A stretch of 64,000 nucleotides of DNA from Caenorhabditis elegans (lineage: Eukaryota > Nematoda > Chromadorea > Rhabditida > Rhabditidae), in assembly GCF_000002985.6 (NCBI RefSeq), contig NC_003279.8, positions 14,694,001 to 14,758,000 on the forward strand. Reading direction: 5' to 3'. A program made the translations under genes and the position numbers. Positions 1 through 12,520 of the stretch are shown one piece after another. Numbering within the stretch: the first letter of the stretch is position 1; every line of letters starts with the position of its first letter. The notes under the pieces were generated by a model that did not search any database, was not told the origin of the DNA, and saw nothing but the letters and a program-made list of their open reading frames with translations.

Positions 1-169
1 AAAAAGTGTTTAACTAACAAAATGTAGAGAATTTCACGGGGTATATTTAATTTTTAATTAAATTTTCGATACGATTTATTTAAAAAATATGTTTTTAAAA
101 ATAATTTATCACGTAAAAACTTTTTAAATCCATTGAAAAATCAATCTGCTTCATTTCTCCAAACCAACC
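1..169. other. 5' flank of the first gene
   Basis: AT-rich sequence directly upstream of the start codon at 170. It contains no open frame or clear motif that I can support. It presumably carries part of the promoter and 5' UTR of the membrane-protein gene that follows, but this is inference from position only. Confidence 0.3.
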
Positions 170-3100
170 ATGGTTTTGTTGTTCAATTTTCTGAAACTTA
201 TGCTTTTTTCGACAGTGCATGGAATTGTTATCGAGTTTGGTAAGGAGACCTCTTCGCTGGAGCGCGTTTGCAGCCCCTTTCTGCAAAGTCTCAAATCTAC
301 TGTTTTTTTTTCAGAAAGACGAGCGGAACTCTACTCCCTGTACTCCTCAATTCCATTATCAAAAGACACGTGGAGATTTGAGAATTACCTGAACGTTCAC
401 AAGTACAACAATATACTATTCGACGGAAAAATCTTGGAATTCGACTCACTGGGATGGTTAAATGGGAATCAGACGATTTATCACAAATTACCATATTTTA
501 TATCGAATCCGGCGTTTCGAATTCCTCATATATCAAAGGAATTGTGTGATTCTAACGGGTTCTTTAATATTGGATTTCGCATTTTTCAGGTTTAATTTTT
601 TTTTCTATTTATTCGATAATTTTTATATAATATTGTTGAATTTTAGCTTTTCGGGCCTAAAAATCTATAAAAACGGCAAAAGTTCGGTGGAGCGCGTTTG
701 CACACTCGCGAATCGTGCCAAGACCAGTTTTAATCAATTTTTAAGATCATAGACAAATGCAGCTGTTTTTCTGCTAGATTTTATATGTTTCTAGTGAGCA
801 AATTCATTTCATGAGCAAAAGAGAAAAAAAAATGATTAAAATAAATTTGGTGAAGCGCACTTTTACACGTGGTGTCAGGCGTTTTCCATAAAGTTTTGTA
901 GATTTTAGTGTTAAAGTTCAAAATTTAGACATGTTATAGAGGCGTAGCGTAAATTTGAATGATCTACAATAAAATGCGGAAATTTTTTGCCCAGTAAAAT
1001 GTGTCGCCAGCACACTTACAAAATTTGTTGAGAAATCTGCGACTCAATTCCCGCATTTTTTGAAGATCACACCGAAATGGGACACTCTGACCACGTGTTT
1101 TATTATCTTTTGCGGGCTTATTCACATGAAAAAAACCGTTTTTTTTCTATAAAATTTTGTAGATTTGAGTGTAAAAGTTCAAAATTTAGACCTGTTATAG
1201 GGGCGGAGCGTAAATTTTCAATTGTTTTTCCCGCCCCTTTTTTTTTGAGATCGCCTTCCCCCGATATTTAAATTCTCCAGAAAACGCTGCCCCTGCATCA
1301 AAATCAACGTTATTTTGCAGAAAACTCGCGAAGCGGGCCTCCCGTACCAACCGCAATGTGCCACGTGTCATCCGATAATTGAAGGTCTCCATCAAATGTA
1401 CTACGTATTCCCGGAACGTGATTTCACTCAGATTTTCACGAAATTGACGATCGGCTCTCGAAAAATCAATAATTTATTGCACTATTGTAGTCGGGAGGAT
1501 TGTGAACAGGAGCCACGTGTCTCGAATTTTCAGGATTACTTGAGAATTAATAGTGAGTGTATTATTTAACTTGGCTGAAAATTAGACGAACTAGCTGAAA
1601 TTACCCTCAAAGTATCAGAAATTTATTTCTGAATTCAATGAGTCTAGTTAAGCATAGCATACATATCACAAGCCTTCATTATCTCTCAAGGGTACTCCTA
1701 AGGTGCTTAGTAGGTACAGTGCACCCAACAGCTACTTTTTTATAGAAAACTAGTATTGGAATTGGAATCAGCATACCAAAAAACCTATGGATCTATAATT
1801 TTATCATGATATCTCAAAAGTTGAGTGCAAAAGAGCAAAAAGTTGAAAAATCGACCGCCCAACTGCTATGGGACCCCCCCCCTGCGATTTTCGACAATTT
1901 CGCCGAAAATTCTCATTTTTTCAAGAAGCATAAAATTTTTCAGTTTCAAAAATACATTTAATGTAGTAATTTGGTGGTGTAATTTTTGTTTTTCATATCA
2001 TCGAAATAACTGGAAACCTGCAAAAGCTTGATTTTCAACTTTTTATGACCTTTAAGCCCGACATGAAGCTACTGAGCGGGCTATTTTTTTAAGTTGTAAA
2101 TGGCTTTTAGCAAGTTTTTTGGTGCCACTTGGTGTTTAAGCTCGTATCTGAGCAGCCGATGGAGCTTTCTTTACAAAATTTTACAGGCTATTTTGCTTAA
2201 AAATCCACAAATCATGCACCATAAACAATAGCTTCATCATACTTAAAATAATGTAGTACCATTAAAAACCCTAAGCTTAGTACTTTTGAAGCTTGTATAG
2301 TTTATCTAGAACTAGCTTATATCTGTAAATCATCCCGAAATTGAGCCAAATTAACTGAAAATTATTGTGAGCACATTTTTGATTCCAGTCCCTGTGACGC
2401 CGTTTTCCTTTTTATATCTTTTGCCAAACTACACCTTCCACAGACCTGCATTTTGGAAAGGTGACAAGATGGAGTGGAGAGCATGGAGCCACTGAAACCG
2501 ACAGAGAAGCTATAGGGCTCCCCAATGGAGAGCTGGCGGTTGGTTTCCAGGACTTTACTCTCTGAAAAACTCAAAAATTTACAGATTCATTCTCGAAAAA
2601 TTGAAGGATTTACTACAATGTGTGGAATTGAGTTGAATGGTAAAATTGTGAGCAGCTATAACTTTGTGAATGAGGATATTATTGGGGACGGAGAGCAGAA
2701 TGGTAAGCTTTATTGACTTTATCGTATAGAAATTCAAATTCTGATTCTTTCTTCGTTTTCCATGATTTCTCTATCTCTACTCCCCGCCGAGATATACCCC
2801 GCTTTGAAGTTTTATTAGCGAGAGAGCGCGGAGGAGGGGGAGAGTGCAGACACTGCCAGCGCTCTCCTTCTCCTCTACACTCTCGCATTGGGAAAACTTT
2901 GAAAGCTTGTAACTTTGCGCAGAGGAATGCTATCAAAGAGTTGTCAACTGCCGAAATGTATAGAATTTTAATGAGCATATTTTGTTAGTTGGCAACTTTT
3001 TCGTGTGATCATTTTTTAAGGAAAAAACTCAGAAATTCCAAAATCCATATAACGTTCTTTATGGATCCCTAGTTAACAACCCTTTCATTTTAATTTATCA

Positions 3101-6100
3101 GGAAGATATCAAAATTCTGGCAATTAGTTGACAGATGACAAAATATAGAGAATTCCATTGAAAATACAGTTTCAGATAAAATCTTCACCTACGAAAACTA
3201 CGAGTCTCTGGAAATTTCAATAAACTCTGTGAACGACACTAAGAACAATATTCAATTGTTCATCTCCTGGGATGATTGGGGTTGCTGTTCGGCGTGCTGC
3301 TGTCCCACCTCAATCTGTGGACATGATTATGAGACTGCTAGTGATTGGTCAGTTTTCACCTCTTATTTTTAGTACATATTTAAAATTTTCAATGAAAATC
3401 AATATTCCGCTCGCACCCGAGTTGGGCATTTGTCGATTAGGAAGTGGAAAATGGAAAAGGAAGCGCAGGTAAGATGGAAGTTATTTGAAGTGGCTGTAGC
3501 TTTGTAATAGTACAAGCTACCAAATAGTTATCAACTGACAAGTTGTAGGAAATTAATTTCTCTACAGATTACCAACTTTTTGATAGCTAGGTAACTTTGC
3601 GGAGATACAGGAGTTCCTCCAAGATAGTTCGAAAGCTTTCTAGCTCCGTTCAGATGTAAGATCTCAAAGTATTGTTAGCTAGCAAAATGTAGCAAATTAG
3701 ATTCTTTATAGAATTAACTACTTTTAGTTAACTACTTTTTGGCACCTACAAAATTCTCCGAGTTATAGGAGTTTTGAGATAGCGCTTCACTTCCCCCAGA
3801 AGACTAGCCCAAAACCTGTCTAATCCCGTTCAGATACTTGATATCAAAAAGTTGTTATCTATGATAGCAACTTGTAGAAAATTAAATTCTCTACAAAGTG
3901 TTCGTTTTACAATTCCCATCACCTCTCACCATTTCAATTTCCAGCCCAACCAACCCAGCGAGTCACTGAACCAACTTCACAGACTGCTCTCAATCCCTCC
4001 GTATGCTCATCAGGGAATTCCATTGTTCTCGTCATTGTTGAAAAGAATTGTGCTTGAGGATATTTTAAGAGATATCCGAAGTGATTTGGTGCCAAAGTTC
4101 ATTGTAGCTAACAAGGCTGCTGGGTAAGTTGAAAGGGAATTTTTAGGTTTTGAGGGGAGGTGGTTAAAAGCTTCTTTAAAACCCCCATATCTTTGCGCAA
4201 AAATGAGATACGAAGAAAGTATCAATTAATCAACTTAACTACTTTAAATTTGCTTGAAATTTCTAGTTGACAAGTTTTCTGTAGCTCTTACGGATTCGGA
4301 GCTACAGAAATCATAAAAACAGGTGTATTTTTGCGTGGGTGGGAGGCAGAATATTTGTTTTAATTAATAAAATAAACTACATAAAATTTTCTACAAATTG
4401 TTAGTTGACAACTTTTATGTAGCTCCTATTACCACCGAGATAAAGCCCGCTGAAATTTTTCTCAAAAATGCTAAAAAACTTTTTTTTTTCCAAAGTTTCA
4501 AAATCTTTTTCGCCCATCTTGTAGAGCATGAAATTCTGAGCATTTTTCAATTTTGAGATACACCGCTTTAAAGTTTCTGCGGTGTCTGCGCTCTCCCCTC
4601 GCCACACACTCTCTCACTTACCTTGCAAACTTAAAACGCTTATAACTCTGCGGAAAGCAAAGCTAATGAAATTTTGTAAATGGACAAAATATAGGAAATC
4701 GAATTCTCTACATTTTGGCAATTAACAGTTTTTTTGATACGACTGCTGTTTCCAGGCACAAATTCACGTCTGGAATGTTCATCGAATTAGAGTCCTGCAA
4801 GTCGAATATTCAAAAGACGAATTGCTACGAGTGGGCCAAGTGCCACAATATTTCGATGGTAAGTTCAGTGTAGACAGGCAGGCATGTAGGCATACCTACG
4901 TTTAGGAAGACGTCCACGTGGAATCCGAGGAGCAAGTTTCCGATTCGTGTCAGCAAGTGCAATTTATCGATGTGCTCGTTGGAATGGATAATATGAAAGT
5001 GACGTGGGTTTTTGCTTCCTTAGTTCAGTAGAGCGCAATTGCAAAATGGGAGACATTGATAAGGACTCGATCATGTTTAAATTTGATTAGGAAATTATTG
5101 TCAATCGGATGCAATTGTGCTCTATCGCAAAATTTTCTGGAACAATCGATATTAACAATATCGATTTTTTATTATCGATTCCACAAAAATGCCTACTTGT
5201 TCGATAGAGCGCTTTTACATCATCAGGAGCAAAATTATCGATTTTTCAGCGTCGGAGCCCACCAACATCTCCGTATCCGAATGGATTCAGAAGTTCACGA
5301 TATGCGAACCACGTCCGCCAAATGGAGAATTGATCTTCGAAAACCCAAAAAATACGATAAGAACCGCCCGTGTCTGCTGCAGGGAACCGTGCAACGTGGC
5401 GGCGAGCTACTCATTCTTGACTTTTCCACGTGGCACATGAAAATTGATTTGATTTTGGCGAAGGAACGGAAGAAGGTTCGAATCACTTTTCATAATTTAA
5501 AGTGAGTTTGGAAATTTTTTGGGAATTTTTCAGATTTTCTTTTTCAGATTTTCAATTTTCAAATGTTTCCAATTTTCCCTGAAACTTTTTATAACATTTA
5601 ACAATTTCGATTTTTTTCAATTTTCAGAATTTTTCGAAAATTGCTACTAGTTGGGAAAATTCTGGGAAATTAATGTTTTTTTTGAAAATAATGGAATTTT
5701 ATCGATTTTCCAGAATTTCCTGGAGTTTGATTTATTGCCAAATAATTTTTGGAAAAGTCTGAATAGTTAAAAAAAAAGTTGAAAAACGTCCGAAAAAACG
5801 TCGGAAAAATTTCAAATTTTTTTAAGGTTTAAAAATTCAAAAAAATGCGATTTTTAAAAAAAATTTTTGATTTTAGAATTTTCGGGATATTTCAGAAATA
5901 TCGATTTTACAGAATTTTTTGAGGCTTTTCATGGAATTTGGAATTTTGGGGAATATATATTTGATAACAAATTTCGAACTTTCAGAGTTGACGAGAAGGT
6001 TTCTGCAATACAAAATACTGTATTCTATTGGGCGCTGGCAATTGCTGGTAAGAGTTTTTGAAGAAAATTAAAATTGAAATAGTGAGAATTTACAACAAAA

Positions 6101-6300
6101 AATTCCAATAATTTAATACTTCTGAAAACTTATCGCGTCTAATGAAAGTAAAATGCTGAATTTCAAAAAAAAAGAATCAGCTCAAAAATAATAAAACATT
6201 TTCAGCATTCTTCCTGCTTCTCGTCACTGCCGTCATTTTAATGCACAGAGAGAAGACACGGCGTTTGGAGAAAACTCTTAAATCAGTTAATTCACACTAG
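170..6300 (+). CDS. Unrecognised type I membrane glycoprotein, Cys-rich ectodomain (13 exons)
   Basis: Phase-consistent exons: 170-239, 315-589, 1321-1552, 2389-2473, 2551-2702, 3176-3347, 3373-3468, 3959-4123, 4756-4858, 4906-5003, 5250-5501, 5986-6047 and 6206-6300, giving 618 residues. The start is chosen because it opens with a signal peptide (MVLLFNFLKLMLFSTVHG). The long ectodomain has many cysteines, including the dense cluster CCSACCCP in exon 6, and NxS/T sites. A single membrane segment (about VFYWALAIAAFFLLLVTAV) is followed by a short basic tail ending RRLEKTLKSVNSH. AATAAA lies at 6329-6334. I do not recognise the family with confidence. Architecture and length recall nematode cell-surface glycoproteins, including the EFF-1/AFF-1 fusogen family, but that is only a hypothesis to test. 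The donors at 2474 and 3348 and the acceptor at 3958 are weak, so those exon edges are the least certain. Confidence 0.72.
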
Positions 6301-7309
6301 TACATTGTCGAGAGAACTCGGATTTTATAAATAAATGATGAATTTATGGTGTTTCAAAATTTTTGATTTTTACTATAAATGACTCATTTTTGGCATTTTT
6401 CAATAGTTTTTGACGGGTTAAACCTAGATTTTCTGAATTCAGCGTGTATGAATTACCCGTTTTCAACAAATTTAGACAACTTTTTATTTTTGCCAAAATT
6501 TTTTTCAGCCATCTAATGACTGTCCTTTTTTTTATTTTGGGCAAAAAAATAATTGTCTTGAAAATGTTTAAAACTACTATATTCTGAAAAAGGGCAATTT
6601 TTTAGTGATCCTAAATCAATTTTGAGTCCTCTAACTACAAAATTGCCCGTTTTAGTGAAGTTTCAAAATTGTGAATTTTTGCCATAAATTGGCCATTTTT
6701 GCCACTTTTTAATAGTTTTTGACGGACTAAACCTAGATTTTCTGAATTTTGCATGTATGAATTACCCGTTTTCAACAAATTTAGACAACTTTTTATTTTT
6801 GCCCAAATTTTCTAATGACTGTCCTTTTTTTTTATTTTGGGCAAAAAAATAATTTTCCTGAAAATGTTCAAAACTACTATATTCTGAAAAAGGTCAATTT
6901 TTAGCCTGCAGTAATCATACAAAACAACTAAAGTAAGCCCACAGTACCCTTACAGTACCTTAACATCATCCCCACCAACTCCCAACAAAATACCTCTACT
7001 AAAGCTAAAAATTCAAATTTCCCAAACTACAATAATTCTACAGTATCCCTACAGTACCCGTACAGTAATCCTTCAATACCCTTATAGTACCTTAATTTTT
7101 GATGAAAAATTCAAAAATTTTACAAAAAATCAGATTTCATGGGAAAATTTGCTGTGTAGAGACAATGTAAAATTAAAATCGAATAAGCTTAATGTAAGAA
7201 TAGGGTAAGAACAGGAAAAGCGTGAGGAATCGAAAGAAAGATCAGAAAAAATAAATATTTCACAAATTAAATAATAAAACCAGTCATCATGAAATAAAAA
7301 AATAAATAA
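6301..7309. repeat. Convergent intergenic region: 310-bp direct duplication and ACAGTA-rich array
   Basis: The gap lies between two genes transcribed towards each other. About 6349-6600 and 6658-6900 are direct copies of one unit, sharing 'GACGGGTTAAACCTAGATTT' / 'GACGGACTAAACCTAGATTT', 'GAATTACCCGTTTTCAAC' and 'TTATTTTGGGCAAAAAAATA'. From about 6905 to 7090 the + strand has repeated CTACAGTA/CCTTACAGTACC motifs. No gene is seen. Confidence 0.7.
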
Positions 7310-10300
7310 TTATTTCTTTGAACTGAACAAAAGACCACTGGAATTATTAGCAACAGTCGATGCAAATGGTGTAGTTGTGGTGGCTGGTTTGGTTGATCCG
7401 AAGAGTGATGTAGTCGGAGTTGTGGTGGTGGCAGCAGCTGAGGATGTTGCAGTAGAAGTTGTTGCACCGAATAGAGATCCTCCAGAGAAAGCTGGTTTTG
7501 TGGCCGTTGATCCGAAAAGAGAAGTTGTTCCTGAGAGAAATTGAAGGTTTAGATTTTAAAAATCATAGATTTTTTGGACTTTATTGCCAATTTTGACGAT
7601 AATCCTTTTTTGGTTCGGAAATATCGATTTTTCTCATTATTTTGAGAAAAATCTATATTTTTTGTTCCTTCTTGCAATTTCGCGGAAAAATTAAAAAAAT
7701 TTCTACTATTGTTGTAATTTTGACAAAAAACTGTTTTTTTTTGGTAATTCACAATTTCGATGAAAAATTGTTGAATTTTGGCGAGAAACTTAACGAAAAA
7801 AAAAACAAAATTTTTTAACTTTGAACGCTTAGAGTTTTCATTTCATTAGTTGAATTTTTTGTCGGAAAAATTGAGATTTTTTTTTGCAATTTCGACAAAA
7901 AATCCACTATAATTCATTTAGAAAACATCGAATAATCAATTTTGGATTTTTCGTAAATTATTTTACCGCTTCAGAAAATACCGAAAAACTCTTTAAAAAA
8001 ATAAAAAATTTTTTGCAGAAATTGCAGAAAACAAATACTTTTTTCTGAAAACTACAAAATAGGCTTTATTTTTTTGGATTTTTCGTGAAAATTTAAACCA
8101 TTTTCACAAAAAAAAAATAATTTTTTTAAAAAATTGTTCCGTCAAAAATGCAAGAAAAACCTTTTTTGCCGGAAGACTGGAAAAAATCTTTTTTTTTTTT
8201 TTTTTGGTCAATTTTCTTTGAAAATTACAAGAACCAAAAAAATGCGTCAAAACTGCTTTAAAATCGTAGAAATTGCAAAAATTCCAAAGAAACTTTCTTT
8301 TTGTTACAAATTCGAGTTTTTTTCACTAAAATTTTTTCTAGTTTTCTCTAAAAAACCGATTTTTTTGAAATTTCATCGGATAAGCATAGATGTCAGTTTT
8401 TTTTTCAAAATTTTTGTTGTTGTAACCAAGGGTGTGATTTTTCGATTTTTTCGATTTTTTCAGTGAAAATCGAAAAATCGAAAAATCGAAAAAATCGAAA
8501 AATGACACCCTTGGTTACAACAACAAAAATTTTGAAAAAAAAACTGACATCTATGCTTATCCGATGAAATTTCAAAAAAATCGGTTTTTTAGAGAAAACT
8601 AGAAAAAATTTTAGTGAAAAAAACTCGAATTTGTAACAAAAAGAAAGTTTCTTTGGAATTTTTGCAATTTCTACGATTTTAAAGCAGTTTTGACGCATTT
8701 TTTTGGGTTCTTGTAATTTTCAAAGAAAATTGATAAAAAAAAAAGATTTGTTGTAGAGATGCTGTTTTGTAAGCTTATTTCAAAAATCGAAAATTTTTTT
8801 CGATTTTTTCAGGGAAAATCGAAAAACCGACACCCTTGGTTGTAACAACTGCAAGTTACAAATTTGATTTCTCGTCAAAAAATGTTAAAAAAACCAATTT
8901 TTCATCAAATTTTGCATTTAAAAAATGCTCAAGAAACTTTTTCTTGAATTTATAGATTTCAAGAAAGCCAAAAAAAAACAATTTTTTTTTTCCTTCAATT
9001 CTACACACCAGTATTTCCAAAAAGACTGGTTCCAGTGCCCAATCCAAGCCCTCCAACAGCTGGAGCCGGAGCAGCCGGTGCTCTCAACGAGCTTCCAATG
9101 ATTGCCAGACTAGATTGTGATGGGAAGAACTCGGCTCCTTCTCTAACAATCATTTCAGAATTCGAAGCTATTGGTGCTGCTGCTGAAGCAGCTGTAGTCG
9201 ACCATTTTCTCAATTGAGTATATCCTTGTTCAATTAGAAAATCTCGAATTTCTTCAATTTCTTTTCCGAGCTCAGTGACATGATGATGTGCATTCGAAAC
9301 ATTTGCATCACATCTCAAAAAATATGCATCCAGCTCCTCCATTGTTATCGATTTTTCACCGGTTAGAAGCTTCTCGAATCGATTTCTCAGGAAATTCACT
9401 CTCTCTTGAAGTGCGTCCATATCATTTCCATAGAAATTGCACAGCTCGGCGAGGTGTCTGCAAAATAGTTGGAATTAAAAAACAGGTGGAGTGGTGCAGG
9501 GCGGCTGGAACTTTTCTGGATTTTTCTGGTATTTTGACGAAAAATCCATTTTTTGGGGCCACAAAACCAAAAAATCCAAAAAAAAAAATGTCTCTCGCTT
9601 CGAGAATATTCTGTATTAAAATACATAAAAACATGTATTTTAACAGTTGTGACGTCAAAAATGTATTTTGATACATTTTTCAACATTACTAGAATAACCA
9701 CATTAAAAATAAACTTAATCATCAATTTTTTGGTTTTTTGTTTTTGGTCCCAGCCCTGGTGGAGTGCCGAAATCCGATACTGTCTTATTTTAGATCAAAA
9801 ATGGCCTAAAACTACCGAATTTTGTTATGAGACGCTCGAAAATCTAGAAAAATGAGCCAAATTTAACAAATCCATCCTTCTCAAGAAAATATACTCAAAA
9901 AGGTCCAAAAAAAGCTGAAAAATCCAATTTTACAAGCTTGTAGTGGCTGAAAATTAGTTTTTATCCCCCCTTTTGCATATTTTAGTCGTAATTCTCAAAA
10001 ATTTCTCAAAAAAAATGCGGCGGCTTAAAATTTTGGAAAAAAATGGTCAATTTTTAGCTAAAATCTCAAATTTTGGCAAATTTTCAGTGTTGAAGCGGTT
10101 GTGACTTAATTTTCATTCGATTTGTATCCTTTAATGGAAGTTTTCGCAATTTATTACGTGTTATTTCGTTGATTGAGATGCTTTTTCGGTCGATGCCGGC
10201 ACAAATATGATAAAGTATCTCAATCAACGAAATAACACGTAACAACTTGCTAAAACATGCATTAAAGTATGATAATCGAATAAAAATTAAGTTCCAATCG

Positions 10301-12520
10301 CTGCAACACAGAAAATTTGCCAAATTTTGAGATTTTAGCTAACAATTGACCATTTTTCCAAAACTTTGAGCGGTCATAACTTTTTTGAGACATTTTCATA
10401 ACGAAATTCTTCGGCAGTTTTGAGTCATTTTGGGTCTAAAAAAGTAAAGTATCAAGAATTAACGTTTTTTTAATGTGAATTACGACGAAAATATGCAAAA
10501 CTTGGCGAAAAATCAATTTTCAGTCACTACAAGCTTATAAAATCGGATTTTTCAGCTAATTTCAGCTCTTTTTCGATATTTTGAACTGCCAGGGGTGGTT
10601 TTGGGGTTTTTTTTTCATGAAAAAGACGGATTTGTTAAATTTTGTCCAATTTTCTAGATTTTCAAGTCATTTCAAGACGTTCAAGCGTTAAAATAGCTCA
10701 AAAACGAACTCTTTGATAGCATTCATATAAGTAGTCTGATTTGCAGATCCAGAATGCTCTTGAACTCGTTTCGTCGTATCACAAAGTGTTTTATCAGTTG
10801 ATACAAGATATGCAATCCTTTCTGATGATTGTGTAGCCGTCAGAACATCCCGTCGAACTTCCTCAATCCATCCACGTGTCTTATCGATTTGTTCTTCGAT
10901 TGCCACGTTGTCAATTGACATATTCTCGGTTTCTTCCATAAATTCTCGATTTTTCTTGAATTTATCCTCGATCAATGGGAGTAAATCTCTGATTAGAGTG
11001 GCCGCTTGTGTCCATTCACCGTCTTTCGAGGCATCTTTTGAGTCTCCGGTGCCTGTGAGTGATGACGTGGCAGTTCCTGAAGCATTTGGAAGCCCACCAC
11101 CACTGCTGTTTTGTTGCTGGATTCCGCCGAGACCCACTGAAAAACAAAATGATTTTCAGGCTGCGCAATCTCAAGGCGGCAAACGATTTTTTCCGGCAAA
11201 TTGGCAAATTGCCGGAATTGAAAATTTCTGGAAAATGGGAAAACCGACAAATTGACAAGTTGCCGGTATTGAAAAATTCCGGCAAATCGGCAAGCCGGCA
11301 AATTTGACGAAATTGAAAAATTCCGGCAAATTGCCGAATTTGCCGGAATTGAAAATTTCCGGCAAACCGACAAATTGCCGAAATTGAAAATTTCTGGCAA
11401 ATGGGCAAACCGACAAATTGCCGAATCTTCCGGAAAAGCGGCAATTGCCGAAAACTTCCTGCAAATTGCGGTTTTGCACATTAATGTTGGAAATTTTAGA
11501 ATTTTATTTTTTTCCGGCAAATCGGTAAACCGGCAAATAGCCAAATTGCCGGAAAACGCCAATTTTTGAAGAAAAATCGACAAAATAAAGCTTTTAAATG
11601 GATATTGCTTATTTTTCACGCATTTTTGGCTGAAAAATAGGAGGAAAATAAGGATTTTTGATGTATTGTTAGAAAATTTTCCAATTTTCTATAAAATTAG
11701 CGTTGTTGAACATAAAAATCGTACTATATTCGATTAAAAACACACTTTTGAGCTGAAAATGTCCGATTTTCAGATTAAAAACGCTAGTTTTGATAACTAA
11801 AATTTTGTCGAAATTCGGCGAAAAATAGGATTTCCAAATAAGGAGTTGAAAGTGGCAATTTTCTATTTAAAAAAGCATTTTAGAGCTGAAAATTCGCAAA
11901 AAATGGAATTTTTGTGCTGAAAACAGAGAAAAAAGAAGCTCCAGCATCTATACTAACATGGAGCAGCTGCAGTCGCTGGTGGAGCTCCAAATGATGTCGT
12001 TGCCGCCGCCGCCGGAGCCGTGCTCGATCCAAAAAGTCCACCTCCAAGCCTGAAAATTCAATTTTAGATGCATCGAAAGCTCTAAAACCAACGTCGGAGC
12101 CGCCGATGTGGTCGATTTCGCGCCAAAAAGACCTCCAGTAGCCGGGGCAGTACTTCCGAACAGACTTCCAGTCGCCGGAGCAGCCGTTGATGCTCCAAAG
12201 AGCCCACCAGTCGGCGCGGGAGCTGCTGTGGTGGCTGTCTTGGCTCCGAAAAGTCCTCCAGATGGTGATGCGGTGGTTGTTGTCGAACCGAATAGTGGAA
12301 CTGAAGACGTTGAAGCAGGTGTAGGAGCAGTTGTTGAGCCGAAAAGTCCTGCAGAAGCTGGTGCAGGAGCTGTCTGAGATGCTCCAAAGAGCCCTGATGA
12401 CATGGCAGCAGCAGGCGCACCGAAGAGGCCTCCAGGCTTTGGAGCAGCAGCAGCCGTTGAGCCAAAAAGAGGTGTTGTTGAAGCAGCTGGAGCCGTGGTA
12501 CTTGTACCGAAAAGCGACAT
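7310..12520 (-). CDS. npp-4: Nucleoporin NPP-4 (Nup58/p45-type FG nucleoporin)
   Basis: Exons on the minus strand are 12520-12093, 12049-11958, 11136-10710, 9457-9009 and 7530-7310, all in phase, giving 538 residues. Residues 1 to about 175 are a low-complexity FG domain with many GLFGA/GLFGS/PLFG repeats rich in Ala, Ser and Thr. The middle (roughly 215-400) is polar and predicted coiled-coil, containing DLLPLIEDKFKKNREFMEE and HLAELCNFYGNDMDALQERV. The C-terminus returns to SLFG repeats. FG ends around a coiled coil match the Nup58/45 member of the Nup62 central-channel complex, and I recognise this as C. elegans NPP-4. An acceptor TTTTCCAG lies 2 bases before ATG, suggesting trans-splicing. 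Introns 2-4 are large and full of inverted repeats. It follows the PBDC1 and DUS2 genes on the same strand. Confidence 0.93.
8222..8735. repeat. Near-perfect ~250-bp-arm palindrome in npp-4 intron 4
   Basis: About 8222-8462 and 8463-8735 are reverse complements over almost their whole length, with almost no spacer. The same predicted peptide string (starting MRQNCFKIVEIAKIPKK) can be read from both strands, which shows the symmetry directly. The centre consists of CGATTTTT repeats. The inner arms carry CCAAGGGTGT and ACACCCTTGG. Confidence 0.9.
9755..10690. mobile_element. Imperfect inverted-repeat element in npp-4 intron 3
   Basis: Left-arm motifs recur inverted on the right. Examples are the AAATTTAACAAATCC region (9850s) against GGATTTGTTAAATTT (10630s), 'ATATTTTAGTCGTAATTC' (9978) against 'TTACGACGAAAATATGC' (10480), and CTACAAGCTT near 10528. 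The centre (about 10160-10250) is a tight inverted repeat sharing ATCTCAATCAACGAAATAAC. The left end reads GGTGGAGTGCCGAAATCC. This is probably a non-autonomous element. No ORF of transposase type is seen. Confidence 0.6.
11160..11570. repeat. CCGGCAAATTGCC-type repeat cluster in npp-4 intron 2
   Basis: About 400 bp of degenerate units built on CCGGCAAATYGGCAAATTGCCGGAATTG, alternating GCCGG and CCGGC so that the region can fold on itself. Apparent ORFs here are translations of the repeat. A related cluster lies at 60600-60960. Confidence 0.85.

Noticed and set aside
8134-8698. Overlapping open frames on both strands with the same peptide
   Set aside because: They are the two arms of a palindrome, very Phe/Lys-rich, inside an npp-4 intron. 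Not coding.
11016-11619. Open frames of up to 208 residues rich in CRFAG/ICRNF words
   Set aside because: Translation of the CCGGCAAATTGCC repeat array; the same happens at 60602-60973 and 57001-57204.
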